A DNA stretch of 64,000 bases from Topomyia yanbarensis (taxonomy: Eukaryota > Arthropoda > Insecta > Diptera > Culicidae), in contig NC_080670.1 in the NCBI RefSeq assembly GCF_030247195.1, positions 215,004,546 to 215,068,545 on the forward strand, in the 5' to 3' direction. Below are positions 1-13,651 of the stretch, piece after piece. The position numbers were made by a program, and so were the translations under genes. Numbering within the stretch: position 1 is the stretch's first letter; each line of letters opens with the position of its first letter. The notes under the pieces are model-generated. The model saw only the letters and a program-made list of their open reading frames with translations, did no database searches and had not been told where the DNA came from.

Positions 1-2634
1 ATGACATTTGAGAAGACGTCTTCCAGGCGGTTGCAGTCTTCCTGTGCTACTTCATGTTCTCCCGTATTTGTGTTTGATTATACCAACGACACAACGAGAC
101 ACTTGATGATATATTGAGAAGAAAGTGACCGAGGAATTTACAACTGGCCCGTACACTGACTCGCCTTTAGGTAATGGTGACGAATTAAATTCCCGAGCAA
201 CACTGGTTTGATTTTGTCCATTTACTATACGTATCATGGAGATCAAGGATCCACAACAAACATTCTGATTATTATGTTCGGTCTTGTGTTCGATTGATAT
301 GATACTGACAGATAATTGGTGAACAAAAATTTTAGATTTCGGATTCATTTTGGAGATTCAGCATCGTTACTGCGAGTGAAAGTTTAGCACAAAAATTTAA
401 CATGCATGGAGAAAAATTACACACGAAAAAATTTGACGTATGTATTCAAGCTACGCCTACTTCGATCACCATGAAAATCAAATTTTAATATGGATCCAAG
501 TCAGAACGTAGTTTTAACTATCCTACCACAGGTTCCCGGCCATAATTCGTTATAATCAACATATCTCAGTTTATAGTACTGCAACGTCGTATTTTGATGA
601 AGCACCCGAATAACGTAACGTTCACGATGTTGACTTAAAGTCTTACCGATTAATGAATAATTCAACCGCGTTTAAGCAAATTCTGTCGACCTAAATTGTA
701 ATCCCGTCGGTAATCAATGCATTCCCGGGTGCACTTTCACCGCAAGACCCAGTCCGAAAACGAGTTCCCCGGATCGGTGATCACCCCTTGGATTCGTTTC
801 CCAAACTATCGACCGTGATCCATCGAGTGTCTACCATGAAATATAAATTCTTTCCGCCATTGCTGTTTGCCCCCTCCCCCAGGGGGATGACAGGGAAGGC
901 ATGAATAAATATTATTGAATATCGACATTCCGGTTTGGTGTCCTGATTATCATGTTCGTTTCGCGTCCCATCCCGCCATCTGAACTCGACTCGGAACAAA
1001 TTTTCATTCGCCATCATCACCATCATCGACATCGATAGGCACTACTATCGGAATACTACTCTATAGCGATGCAGTGCCGCTGGCGCTCGAATGGGAGTTA
1101 TCATAAAGCTAGCACTTGTTCCATTCCCGGCAGCCAACAGATAAGGATAATTGTATTGATTCTGGTTGGTTGCTTGCATTTTCCATCCCGGATGGTCGTT
1201 GGATGGAAGCGGGGCAAAACCATAACACACAAGGGTTGTTTTTCTTCGAACTGATCCGATGGCGTAGTAGGCGGGGTGAGGACATCTTTGCAAACATTGA
1301 CTCTCATTGGGGAGTAAGTATCGATGAAAATCGGATTCTGCTTTCTGCCTCCGGATACGAAGAGAGAGGATGGGGAGGTGAAAGAAGCCGTAAGGTGAGC
1401 TCTGTTGTTGGGAAACCCCGACGACAAACGGCTGACAGAGCTGAATCTGAATGGTGAAAGCAGGAATGATAAACAAACTCAGCTTTGTGTCTGAGTGGTG
1501 GCAAATTTAAATAATCTGTTTACCATTTCCTCTCCCACCCCGGAGGTGGGAAGGTTGTGATCCACTTAAGAATGATCCGAGTAGAAATTTGTATTCCAAG
1601 TGGGGCTCCGAATTTGATGGATTGCGGTTTGTGTTCGCCACTGAACTCGTAGTAGGCGACGAAAATTAATGTACCCTGCGTCTCCATAAATCGCATCAAA
1701 TAAAAAATAAAGAAGAACTCTGAATAAGTAAAATAGCTGCTACCTGTGATAATTGAGTACCTTCAAAATAAGTAGCCGAAATCGCCCACACAAAGTCATT
1801 CATCACTTGCCACTGGCAGACGTCCAGCCCTTAGCCGAATAGACCACTCACCAATTACATTTGTCATTCTCCAGATTTTCCCGGAAGCGCCGCTTCGCCG
1901 CACAGGTAGCACCAGCCGCAGCTGGACTTGGCTAGCAGAGAAGCTAACCTCTACAACCTTCCGGGGGCTATCGTTGGTCAGTCAGTCTGCTTTTAGTGCC
2001 TGCCAGCACTCTACGTCTACGTCGCACTTGGCCGCACCAGGTCCCAGAGTACGGTCGTAAATCTTTCCCCGGTTCTCTCAGCTGGAAAATCGTCAAAAAC
2101 TAGCACCGGTGATTGGGTGTGTGTAGGTGTGTGTATGTGTGAAGTTTACGACTTTTGTGTTGGGAATGTGCGATTTTGGAACTGATTGGTGCGGTGGGGG
2201 AAAATGTTTCGTTCCTGGGAATCATTTAGCTTTGGGGAGAAACAGATATACACTCTCTCGGACAAACCGAAATTATGGTGGTCAGTTACAGCGAATTGAT
2301 GTTTTGATGGCGTCAGTGGTGTCGTTTCGCTTGATGTGTTTTGTTTTTTAGATCGGAACTTTTATTGGCGTGATAAAATGACTCCTGGTCCACTTAACTA
2401 ATTTTTGTCGAATGGAATATATGATTTGAAAACGAACATTCAAGTATTAGTATCTTTAAATAACACAGTCTTATTGACTTTTTTTATTTAAAAACCACGC
2501 GTCTCGCTTTATTTTTCCGCTTTGTCAAACCTTGCCGACCAGCAAAACGGATGATAATTAACGAAGCAACCTATAATATACGAAAATGATCATGTTGGCC
2601 ATGGCTTGTTTTGTGATTGAAAAAAAGGGTATAA
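1..2634. other. No gene recognised; non-coding, one GC-rich patch
   Basis: I see no exon of the receptor and no recognisable transposon protein here. Open frames near 52-348 and 781-1476 overlap on both strands, have no familiar motifs and look like chance. The stretch 1850-2110 is richer in G and C than its surroundings and contains a TCAGTC initiator-like hexamer at 1978-1983, followed by a GT-rich run at about 2117-2140. It could be an untranslated first exon or promoter patch, but nothing proves this. Confidence 0.4.
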
Positions 2635-3143
2635 TTAAGGTGAAGATATGTGGAAGCCACGTTGCTAGGCATCGACTCGCTTGTTTACATTAGCAAAAAC
2701 TGAACTCTGAAGTGAAAAATCAAACGCACAAATGAGCGTTTCCGAACATTTTCCTTTGGTCATCTGCACATTGGCAGAAAATTTGAAGTTTTGTTAGTAA
2801 ACGATTAAAGTTTCGCGAGTATTTTTGCAGTAGTGTGTGAAAAAAGTGCATTTGCAAAAGTGCAATGAAAACGAGAAGAAGAGTGTTTCGAAAAGAAACC
2901 CCAAGTGAAGAGGGGTGATATTTTCGTACAAAATAGGAGCTACAGATCCGTTAAAAACTCGGATTGATTGTATAGGAAAATATTCTAGCTTCCGTAAGTA
3001 GCAGTTTCGTGGCACACCAGCAAGGTTAGTGTGTTGAAAAACTTATTTTTATATTTGCTCATGTCAGATACATGGTTAGGCAGGGGAGAGGTGTGTGTGT
3101 GGCGTAGGAGCTATGTTGTGGCTCGCATGTATAATGTCCTTAA
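2635..3143 (-). repeat. TTAA-bounded 0.5-kb dispersed repeat, copy A
   Basis: This is the reverse-complement copy of a repeat also present at 13652-14151, 34374-34862 and 60319-60840. It is bounded by TTAA at 2635-2638 and 3140-3143, and both ends read TTAAGG inward. All copies share landmarks such as GAGCCACAACATA near one end, a conserved block reading CTTCACTTGGGGTTTC, and CACATATCTTCACCTTAA at the other end. Short open frames inside it (one begins MPRNCYLRKLE) recur between copies only because the DNA is repeated. TTAA ends suggest a non-autonomous piggyBac-like or other TTAA-targeting DNA element, but no transposase is present. Confidence 0.8.
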
Positions 3144-5035
3144 TTCAACTTTCAATCGTGGTAGTTCAGTTTGTACGAGAATAATTTCAACCAGGCCCGA
3201 TGAGAGGGGGGGGGAGTAAGCCGGGGCAATTGCCCTGCGGCCCCGGTCATATTTGGGGGCCCTCGTTTTTACCTGGAAGATGGGTGAACACGTGCGGTAT
3301 TCACAGAAGAGTGATAAAAATACTAATTGAAATTGTAATCGTTCGCCTTATTAAATTGTTATATGATGAAATCGCTTGACATTTGTTAAAAAAAACTTTC
3401 TAAAGGGAGTTGTACAAGATAAAAAAAACGAGTTTTACTGCTTGAATCGACGGAATACATTATATTGAGGAGTCAATTCAAAGTATTTTCGAAGAAAGCA
3501 ATAGAGCGTCAAACAGAAATGCGAGCGCACAAATAAACGCATCCGTCCTCTTCTACGTGCGCTTCTTTGATGATGGTGCAGGTTGTTGGCTTGGAGACAC
3601 TAGGCGCGATTGTTGTTGAGTGAATGCTTGTTCCTGTCAGATCCGTAGATATTTGTTTTGTAGCCGTTTTTGTTTACGATTATAGCAGGCGGGTTTTTCT
3701 TAGCTTCTTTTTCACAATGTTTTCCGTGGTGCATAACCAATGTTTCCTGATGAAACGTCCCATTTTCGGTTGATTTGCATAAAATGGTTACGTACGAAGG
3801 AGTTGGTTTCCTACGGAAGCATTCTCATCACAAGAACAACGTTAGAGATACACTTGACGGGAATGATGTTGTAAGCGTGGCAGCTTTCGTTGGTGCGCTG
3901 CACGTTGTTCCGCGAAACAAACGACTGTGCTTCTTAATGTTTGATATGGTGCATTTGCTGGGCGTAACTTCTCCCAGATTGAACACAATCAGCACGTTTA
4001 GTAATTGTTTCACTTCCCGAGTAGCTGGTCTTATAGGACATTTCAAAAAATCAATTGTAACACAATTCGTCTGCAATCATTTTCGCCATGTATCTATAGC
4101 GGATGGATTTTTAGCTTCTTGGCGAGATGAGAAGGTAGACTGGCTTTAATTAACCAGTGATTAAAATGGACATTTTTTGTATTTTTATAGCATGTTCAAG
4201 GAATTGTTACCCTAAAAGTGCATTGTCTTGAGATAGAACGGCCTCGCCAAAGAATCATGTGATGTCTAAAAGAACCCAATTATAATGTGCGAAATTAAGA
4301 AATCAAATCAGTTCAGCCAACATTCGTTCGACATTAAAAGTACAAATGGAACAAAATATGGCCAATTTTTACACCCTACAATTTCACCATGTTAGACATA
4401 GCGTGCTGATTATGTTTTAGACCATCAAGCAGAAGCGTTTGTTTCGTGAAACGAAATATATCGTTGGATGTGGCAACATGAAGTCAGTACGTTTGCATAT
4501 AGAGGCGGTGACACAAACGAGGTACGAATACACGAATTAGTACCGTGCATCTCTAATTACGTTGTTAATCGTTATATACACCCTAGTACCCACAAATCGA
4601 AAAACTCGTAACTATGGCAATTTTACCCGATTTGGATACTACGGAATAATAAGCTGTCGAAATTCACCTGTCTGGCACGCTATCTGTGGATGTGGCAATA
4701 TGAGTCAACCAGGGACTAATAGAAACCACGGACTCGCGAGTTTCCCTTGGCTGAAGTGGTACTAACTCATGCTGAACTAGAGGGCTTAGGTTTTAAAGGG
4801 CCCGTCAGTAATAGAAGCCTTGGGGCTCAACGATGGTTCTCGACGGCCCTGACTTCAACAAGACCTCGTTTGAAGTGGCATGTTAAACCGGTAGTTTTGC
4901 AGTTATAGGAAGGATCAGGAAGATTTCGATTCTACTTTTGAAAATGACCAATCAAATCACCATAACCTAAATAGAGATACAAAACTGTAATTAAATAGGA
5001 GCAGACGAGCTTCTTACATAGAAACATGCCGCGGC
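3144..5035. other. No gene recognised
   Basis: No credible gene is visible. A G-rich patch at 3205-3265 contains the perfect 12-base palindrome GGGCAATTGCCC (3224-3235) next to GC-rich runs. Such patches are common at the ends of insect DNA transposons, but I cannot identify one here. The open frame at 3775-4149 overlaps an opposite-strand frame and has no recognisable domain. Confidence 0.35.
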
Positions 5036-5300
5036 GAATTGGAAATGGATTATATATTACTAACTAATACCCGTCGCGCGTTGTTGCGACTTTCAACGAA
5101 ATAGGAGGAAAAAACGCCATTGGGTGGGCAGATAATCCTCAACCAATAGCACACAAACACGCTCAATAACAAACGCCTACCATGTATAAATTTTGACGGC
5201 AATCGGTTAAGCCGTTCGAGAGTCCATAAATCAGTTTTATAGTTTGGTTTTCATAGGTAACGAAGATAATCTGGCTTGACCTGGGCTAGAAACAAAATTA
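5036..5300. repeat. Possible LINE 3'-tail-like dispersed repeat
   Basis: The stretch has phrases (a CCGTCGCGCGTTGTTGCGAC motif, then a run ending near AAGCCGTTCGAGAGTCC) that resemble widely dispersed non-coding tails of arthropod retroelements. I cannot name the family, and the borders are guesses. No coding frame is seen. Confidence 0.25.
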
Positions 5301-5835
5301 ATGAATGATGGGATTGCTTTTTACTTAGTTTCCTGTGGACCTGTCATGTCTTACTTCCCCATGTTTTTACTAAAGCTTTGTTTCTATTTATTTTTGAAAT
5401 TCAATTAGTGTAAATTACATTTAAAACATTCAACCAAGTTTCCGAATCTAAATTGCTGCACCTTTCGTTCAACTCCTGTCATCAGATTCTGTATAGTCAT
5501 TTAGTAGACATTGTTCACCACAGTACGCCAGTTAGCCCCCAAACTGCTTCTCGCTTCCAATGGGTTTTTTTTGAGACTGCTTTTAGGTTCCGCTTGAGGA
5601 AAATTCTCGGTTTGACGGTAGCTCTTGGGTATTGGGAGGGTTCTTGTCCTTGGCCAGCAACTGCACGTAGTATGTGGCATACCACTTCGTGGCATTTGTT
5701 TTTCGTAATGACAGAAATCAATTCCGGCCAACTTAGCACAGAACATTGACGGTCCCGGTTACATTGAAAGTACCGCTTTCAAGCTACAGGTACAGATAGC
5801 CTGCCAAACGAAATATTTCTTAGCTTAAAACTATT

Positions 5836-6160
5836 ACCACTTTTCCTCCTCTGCGTGCCGTTTAAAACGCCTCCACAATAAGTTAAATTTGAAGTCTGTC
5901 TGAAGTAGGCTTCGTCGCCCCTTACCACGCAACCGAACTTTGTTAGCACTGTCGCCTATTGCTTCTGATCGGAATAGCGTTTTAACTGTCTTGTTTTGTT
6001 TATCGTCGCAATTTGGAGTAACTGGCTTCTTATAAGTGAACAGTTCGGCTCGTCTCACAGCTCCATGCACGGTTGTAGATGACACATCTCGGACTTGAAC
6101 CCGCTGGCCACTCTTGTTTTCGTAGCTGCGATTTTTGGATTACGATTTTTGCCTGATCCA
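5836..6160 (-). mobile_element. Degenerate Tc1/mariner transposase fragment (N-terminal and first catalytic region)
   Basis: Read on the minus strand from about 6160 downward, the translation contains SGQRVQVRDVSSTTVHGA, then RRAELFTYKKPVTPN. This resembles the second helix-turn-helix and linker of Tc1/mariner transposases. A frame change later gives CVVRGDEAYF, which aligns with the usual V(M)DDETY block around the first catalytic aspartate. Here the first D is replaced by G and the M by R, and frames shift at least once, so the copy cannot encode an active enzyme. An open minus-strand frame just downstream (5501-5746) has no motif I recognise and may be unrelated. Confidence 0.65.
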
Positions 6161-7385
6161 GACTGCCCAACTGTCGACATGCGTTTCCTGAAATTTTGTA
6201 TAACGCTGGATGCATAAAATTAAGCTAGGGTTTCCCAGAACATGCCCTGGTTTTCAACTGGTTCTGGTATTCTGGGACTTCGAGAAAAATACTTGATTTG
6301 TCCTGGTTTTGTTCTTCTAACCAAAAAACTGTTTTTTACTTGATCCATTCTGGTTGCAAAAAAAATAAGCGAGACGTCAACAACTGTCGTGAATTAATTT
6401 CATTGAGTGCAGTCTCGATCGAGAGATAAAAAATTGCAAGGTACCCACATTTACTTCAAAGTCAACAAATACCCCAAGGATGGTACCTGGTACCGTTGAT
6501 GTTTTTTGCTGTACTTCAACGATGTATATGTACGACTGTCCTTCGCGGATAATCTCAAGATATTTCATCCGATTCGCTCAATTGAAGATTGATGATTTAT
6601 TAAACAGCATTTACCTATCTACATACATTAATTGAACGCGATATTTGTTCACAACTGAAAGCCTGGGAAAAAACCTAATTGGTAAGTGTCTTTTTAACAG
6701 TTAACAGTTTTATAGAGCTAAGAAGGAACACAAAAACATCATTGGAAATCTATGGAAAGTAATGTACCCTTTGTAAGGGATTCTACTTCTCTGTATTGCG
6801 GCATAAACGAATTATGGTTCACACACTTGCGCGTGATGCCTGTCGTACTCAACCAACAGTTTGTTATTCAAAATAAATATTTTTGTCATTCGAAAGCACC
6901 TACAAACGAGTTTATTCATCCCATATACAACCGCTCACGCGATCACACTCGTTAACATACAAACACTCGGGCCCCACCGCGATAACATAACCCTGCGCGT
7001 GTGAGCTCGCAAACACAACAGTGATTTCAATTTCGTTAACCAGATCCAATCTGGCAATACTGATCAGAATAGTTTATCTGAAAATATAGACCACGATGAT
7101 TCGGAAGTCGCAGAACCTCTCTACACGTCGAATTTGTTTTCAAGGAACGTCGAAAGGAAGCTTGCCTAGCAACTGTGCAAATTCGATGTTGTTACTTATG
7201 ATGTCAATAATTAAAAGCCGTTTGAAAGTTTTTCTATGGTCGGCTAACGTGGGTAGCTGAATCAGCTGATACCCATCTTCTTACATAGGTAACAAGGGCA
7301 ATGTATAGCGGATAAAACATTTTTGAACGCTCTCGACTCTGCTGATTTGAACGCTGTGATAAGGCGCCCATATTGGTACCGCGAA
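6161..7385. other. No gene recognised
   Basis: Nothing is convincingly coding here. Around 6925-7020 there are clustered CG-containing words (CACGCGATCACACTCG and similar) that recall the tandem units at 42-43.5 kb read in reverse. They may be a retroelement 5' region belonging to the LINE fragment that follows. Confidence 0.3.
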
Positions 7386-7389
7386 TTAT

Positions 7390-8445
7390 TGAATTATCGA
7401 GTATTACGACGATTGAGAAAACTTTTGCGACGGTCACAGACACAGGTTCCGAAAACCACAGTCCATCCCGTTGATTTCGCTCCACTTCGCGAGCAGATCG
7501 ACACCAAAATGAACTGCGTAGGAATCCAGGACCGAGAATGTGATCCGAAAAACTTTAGTAACTTGCAGAGGTCATTGATGAATAACATGAATATCAGTGG
7601 GCCTAAATGACTCCCTTTTGGCACACCCGACGATATGTCGAAAGATGTAGATATCGTATCTCCAAGCTGAACAAAAGCACTTCGACCTATCCGGTAACTC
7701 TAGATTCATTTTTTCGACAGCAAAACTATGAGGAACTTTATCGAAGGCTTTCGATAAATTGACGTAAATACCGGCGGATCAAATAATTCAAAACCCTAGT
7801 ACCTCCCGATGTAGTTTGTTATATTATTAATTTGTTGCAGTCCGATTGACAGTGATTTTTCTACTAACATGATTTCATGTTCAGTCGATGCGTTGATTGA
7901 TAAGAACGAGTCGGTATCTCCATCGAACTGCCAATTGCAATCGCCCAACACCAAAATAAAGTCCCGCACTGTGACTGTGGCGATTGAAAAGCTGCGACTT
8001 GCGTATCGAGCGTCAAATATTCACTGCTGAGTCGGAAGTTGGCGTAAATAGCTAGAGCAGAATGAAGAGAGAATCAATGCAATTTTATCCGGTTTATCGT
8101 TTGCTCCAGTGTTTCATTATTTTCTACTGAAAATGAAGTAGTGTGGATTTTTTTTCACTGCAATTGTCACTCGCCATTGCGTTGATATTTGCTGGTGACC
8201 GGATTACGATCGATACACACAATAGTTGTTCGTATGGTCGCTATTCAAAATATTATCAGTCAGCCTGATCTCAGTCAGTACCACAACATCTTTTTCACAC
8301 GATACAACGGCTAACGGCAAATCATTTGCTTTGGTGCGAAGTCCTCGTACGTTTTGATAGTATACTGTGTGTGAAGATCGGTTGTTGATGAATTGGTAAT
8401 GGACAAAATGTCTTCGGTGGTAATTCGTCGTGCATGGCAACACTG
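7390..8445 (-). mobile_element. Degenerate non-LTR retrotransposon (endonuclease start plus RT fragment)
   Basis: On the minus strand, 8443-8204 encodes HTVYYQNVRGLRTKAND followed by VVVLTEIRLTDNI. This matches the beginning of the apurinic endonuclease domain of jockey/CR1-type LINEs. Further along the same strand, about 7790-7725 gives GIYVNLSKAFDKVPHS, the reverse transcriptase motif around the conserved aspartate. Then 7624-7560 gives PKGSHLGPLIFMLFINDL, the next RT motif. The spacing is much shorter than in a full element and frames break, so this is an internally deleted, inactive copy. Confidence 0.8.
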
Positions 8446-9044
8446 ACTCAACATTCCCATAAAATAGTCAATAACGACGGCGGCCACGTCCAATTATGCC
8501 AAATAACTCAAAAACTATATGATCTCGATCCCAAGCCGATGAATATGCTGATCAGGTATCCAATGAGCAGTAAACGAAAACTCAGCGACATGAAATATAA
8601 GTAAAAATCGCAAAAATAGTACGTAGTAATTACGAACAGAACTAGTTCGTTTACCTAAACAACAACGAAATGACTTAATTATTGTGGAAAGTGTAGCAGG
8701 AGATAACACAAAATTGGTAAAAGAAAACATTGAAAGTAATCTGGGTGAAAGGCATAATACTGTCATCCCTGACACCCGGTTAACCTAAATTAAAAATGAG
8801 GATGAGTGAGTGATATTCCGCGGATGTCTCCATTAATTTATGTATGTTAAAATGAATAACTCGAATAACTCAAACGTAAAACCTGAACCTAACTTTCTAC
8901 GGTATAGAAGAGCGATTTGAATAGATAAGATCTGAAAAAATGAACAGTTGTTTCGAACCTGGGGAAACAATATAGCCGATTATTATTATTATAATAAATT
9001 TAGATTTGATTGCTTTCACCCAATCACTTTCGAACCGTTCGAAA

Positions 9045-9172
<128 letters not shown>

Positions 9173-9184
9173 CTTTGAATCTAA

Positions 9185-9432
9185 TGTTAGTGAAACGGAA
9201 AGAGAAATCCGAGATTAAAGATTTATTCTTGAATTTGAAGCGCGCCTTTGAAACAATTTCCAAACTCTTACTCTTTAAAGCGGAGGAATTGTACACAAAT
9301 GATTTGAAAAGAATTTTGGTGATAGAACAGATAATTGCTTTTAATGATTTTGTATCTAGTTCTCTCGGCAATTCACTAAGAGTGCCGAAAAGTAGTGTCT
9401 TAGGTTCTATCTTTATAAATAAATCTATATAA
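9185..9432 (+). mobile_element. Non-LTR reverse transcriptase fragment
   Basis: The plus-strand frame after the AT run reads [17 protein letters not shown], similar to the LDLKRAFE core motif of LINE reverse transcriptases. It continues with an [20 protein letters not shown] segment that matches the region leading into the GVPQGS motif, here degraded to [12 protein letters not shown]. The following FADD region is absent. This is a short inactive fragment, probably of the jockey/CR1 type. Confidence 0.75.
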
Positions 9433-9689
9433 ATGACATAAGGCGGGTTTTACGATTAACGATACCCGAAAAACAAATATTATATTATTTAGTTAGTATA
9501 TTCAGAAAACTTAATTTCTGCATATTATTTTGGGTTTCGAATCCATTAATGCGACATACAAATACCCACTCGGTCAAACTCGCTGACATGCAAACGCTTG
9601 TTCTCTGCTCAATAATACAAACCCAATCACAAACGCAAACATCTGCGTACACCTCCGTGATCTCTCAAACGCTTGTTCACTAGACTAGC

Positions 9690-9900
9690 AATTTCTCAGT
9701 CGTTGCTCAGTTGGTAGAATTCTTATATCCTTCTGAATGATTACGAATGGTGGCTTATTTGGAATACCACTTGGTTTCACTCAAGGAAGTTATGTAGGAC
9801 GACTGGTTTTAGGTTTATGGATCAACGATCTTTTTAAATGCGTCGGACATAAAATTGTCTCCTTGATGACGACCTGAATTGTTTATACTCAGACGTGCTC
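9690..9900 (+). mobile_element. Second degenerate RT fragment downstream
   Basis: The plus strand encodes GFTQGSYVGRLVLGLWIND, a decayed form of the GVPQGSxLGPLLFxLxIND reverse transcriptase motif, followed by LFKCVGHKIVSLMTT where the catalytic ADD should come. Stops and a frame change follow. It may be a separate copy or a displaced part of the same LINE family as the fragment at 9185-9432. Confidence 0.6.
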
Positions 9901-12900
9901 ATGGCCCTGAGAAAAAAGAAAACGATTTATTGAATTGCAAATGCTGAAAAATCCTATACAAACTACAAGCACGTCGGTTTTATAGCTGGACTTCTCCGTT
10001 TTGGTTCAAATTGGAACTAGGAATCGATCAGGTATAGACCAATTGTGTTTTCAAAAAATTATCTCTCTTTGTGGGCAGTCTAATCTCTGCACTTCTCTAC
10101 TGTGAACAGACCATGGATAGATTTACCCAGGTCTTTCTAAGAATCATCGGGTAAAATCACAACCAGTGCATGATTTGTATCCTGAAAACCTTATCAAAGA
10201 ATCCGTTCGAAAGCTATTAGGCCAAATCTTGCAAAGATTATCAATTTGTCATGCTCCTCTCGAGACAGAGCGCACTCCTGCGGGCAGCCAGCGAACCTCA
10301 AAATATTTTTTTCCCTTCTCCGCCAACTTGGATCCCTAATCCCCACCGCAGAGAAAAAAAAAACGCCTAGAAGACGACAGTCCCAATTTGTTCGTCCAGA
10401 TTCGGCTCGGCTGTTGTGCCTGTACCCTACATTGTGTGTGGATATCCATTCACCGCAGTAAATCATGGAGAAAATATTGAAAATAATGTCTAACTCACGA
10501 CGCTATAAAATTGCTGCCAGCGGCTGTTGGCAACCGGCTCCAGTGGTGGCAGAAACCTCCCGGGAATTTATGACTTTAGAGTGCCTTTTTTTCGCCGCGC
10601 TACAAGAACCAAGCAGGCTGTGACAATTGTGCCGGCGACGAACGAGCGAGTGAGAAAGTGTGCGGAGCGGGGGAAAATGCCAGAGATATAGGAAAAAGCT
10701 TCAGCGCGGCTGCGTGTGCGATAACAATTTACGACACAATTAGCCCCAAAAGGGTCAACGAATTGTTTCCCATCATTATGTGGGACGGAACGGGCCGGAT
10801 TGGCCTGCGGCTTGCGAGTTTTCTGCAATAAATGGGTGACCCAGTTGCATTCACCAGTGTGCACACCAGTAGTGTGCGGATGGGTATTTGTTTTCTCTCG
10901 CAAGGATTGTCTTTATCTGTCATATCCTAGGGGGCTGGGGTTTTTACCCGTTCGAAATGGGGATCCCTGACCCGGATTGGTACGATGGTGTGCCACGTGG
11001 TCGGAAGGGAGGGGAATAAAAGTCAATTTAATTCAATTAGTGCTTGTCAACATTTGAATTCGTCTAATAGAATAATATGGTTGCAAATGTCTCGCAAAAG
11101 CTTGCTTAATCAACAATTCGTACTCGGGCATGATTCGAGCCATTATCAAGTGAAATGTTTACACAATAATTAGTGAAAATTCGCAAACCGTGCACATACC
11201 ACATAGCACACCGGTAAGACGAATGTGTTTAATTCATGGCAAAACAGTGTTGAAATTATTTTGAATTAGATGCCGCTGGAGTGGATCTTAGTTGGCGTGT
11301 TTAGTTTTGTACCAGCTGCCACAGGCAGATACGAAGCGTAACCACAGCCAAGAATGCTAGACCAGAGAAGGGAGGAGAGAATCTTGCAATTAAATCTCGA
11401 ATGGAACCATTTATGTCATTTGTAGATGGATGGAAGCTATTAGCGAGAGAGAAATAGTTTATGATTCTATGGGAAGCAGAAGAACTAACCACAGTTTTAA
11501 TTATTTCACGAAAATTTTGTTGTTTTATGTTATAGCTAACAATAAAAGGAGGTTTTTGGAGTTAGGCACTACACGCAGAATGAGGTTTGCTGTAATTTAT
11601 GTAGATAAATTGATTTAGATGCCATGGTTTGCTGGAAATGGACTTGACCTTCTGTTTTAACAAACTTCGTAGCCGAATCTTAGTGTACTGGACAATGGCA
11701 GGCCAGTCCTTTTAATCGCTCAGAATCCTCCTATATTGCGATGGCCTTACTTTATATGCATTGTCAATTAAAGCAACCCTTTATCATTTTGTCATAAAAC
11801 GACAAAATCCTACAAGTCATAAAGCCCCATCGTTTTTGAATTCCGCTTATTTTATTTTTTGCGCAAAGCTTCTCAGAGCACGACACAAACACTAACGAAG
11901 AGTGGCGCCTAAGCACCGGATCCCAGCAGCCTATGTGCCACTTTCAGATATCGTCAAGTCCAGCACCGAAACAAAAAAGAAATCCACCGTTAGGGCGGAA
12001 ACCGAGTGCCGAATTACGAGGAAACAATTTATTCTCATGAATAAAAAAAACACACGACATATCTCCTTCGGCTATACAGAAGAACATTGCAGGATCAGAA
12101 ATCAGTGTCAATAAAATCCTACCCTTTGGTCCACGGAAAACCGGGAATGGCATAATCCCGAAGGACTCGAACAGAGCGGCAAAAAACACACACACTTGAA
12201 AGACTACCAATCCGCAAACCACAAAGTACGAATTGACACAGATTCGGAGGCAACCGAGCTGCCGTTCAAACGACGAGTTGAGTGGGCTGGGTTCAAAGGA
12301 CAAATATGAATTCACTGCGAATCAGCCCCGAGGGATGGCATTTTACCTACTAACCCCTCCGCCAGTTCGCCACCGTGGAGACACCACCGTTTTCGGCAAT
12401 TTTCCAGCCCAGCGAAAACGACGAGTGTGACCTTTGGCAGCGTTAACATGTAAATTTCGTAACATCGCCATCGAACACAATACTTGCCGCCAACGCGCCC
12501 CCCGCTTGCGGGCGCTATTGAACCATTATATCAAAGGCAGAGGACAAGTGTCGCCAGAAAAATAAATTATATTTTATTTGTCAACTCATCCCCCACCGAA
12601 CAACAACAGAAGGATGACGGTTATTTTACCGCGGAGATTTTGCAGATCCACGGTCATTTGGAGGATTGCATTTGTGCTGCCCCCCCCCCCGCTTTTGGGA
12701 GAGTCGAGTATTTGTGAATTATCTGATGGCCTAGGGTTTTATCATTATTGATGCTGAAGTCCGCGGTGACAATCCGCGGCTGAATAAAGGGAATTGTCCG
12801 AACTGCATTGCGGTGGGTTTTGAAGGTGGGATGGGACGGTGTGCATTCTGTTGTTCGTCGAATTTTGGCATCTCGTGCGGCGAGAATGGAAATAAATGGT

Positions 12901-13651
12901 TTGCCTGTTTATCTTGTAAATTGCTCCTATTGGAGGCGTTATTGGAATGTTTTTTGTTTGCGATTTATGGAATAAATACCGGTTGGCGAGTGTACCATCA
13001 TAATCCAACACTAATTATCGAATCAAATATGGATGTTTGGAATCAGCCTGTGTATGTGCTAAAAAGCTTCTAATTAATCCAGTCTGTAAACAAGGAAATC
13101 CTCCCATAAATACTAACGGTAGCCAACATATTCCAATACTCGCCACGCTTCCTTTCCGGTAACATCATCCAATGAAGGATTGGCCAACAACTAGTTCGGC
13201 TGGCCAGCAATATGTGGGTTCTATTAATTTATATCGTCTTCATTTATCATTAGGCCTTTCAAGTCCCTTATCGAGTAGCTCTGTGCGTTTGTCTGTGATG
13301 CTCGTGTAGACTAAAGAGATTTAATATTACAACGTCTGAAGCAGTAGTAGGCCATGGCGTACACCAGTAAGCATGACGCCGGTGAGCTTTTGTGTGTACC
13401 TACAGCTGAAAATTAAAGCAATTTAAATGCAGCATTGTTCATCTTCCCGGATGGGTTTGAATCTGAAGAAAAGAAAATGTTTATATAAGCTAGCAGGTAT
13501 ATCGGAAAGTGACTCGAAAATTGCAAACCAGAAATGATTTCAAACACAATAAATGGATCTGTTGCAACTTACATGAACTGGCGATGGCGTGTGGTGAGGT
13601 GGGCAGTAATTCAGTAAACTAATTCGTCTAGATGATTATTAAATGTTGTTG
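9901..13651. other. No gene recognised; probable intron or upstream unique DNA
   Basis: I could not find receptor exons or transposon proteins. Two parts (10490-10930 and 12330-12720) are richer in G and C and look like unique sequence rather than repeats. Open frames such as 10568-10903 on the minus strand have no recognisable motif. A C-run at about 12681-12690 is simple sequence. Confidence 0.4.

Noticed and set aside
9705..9720. GCTCAGTTGGTAGAAT, tRNA A-box-like
   Set aside because: No B box or acceptor stem at the expected distance; it sits upstream of an RT fragment.
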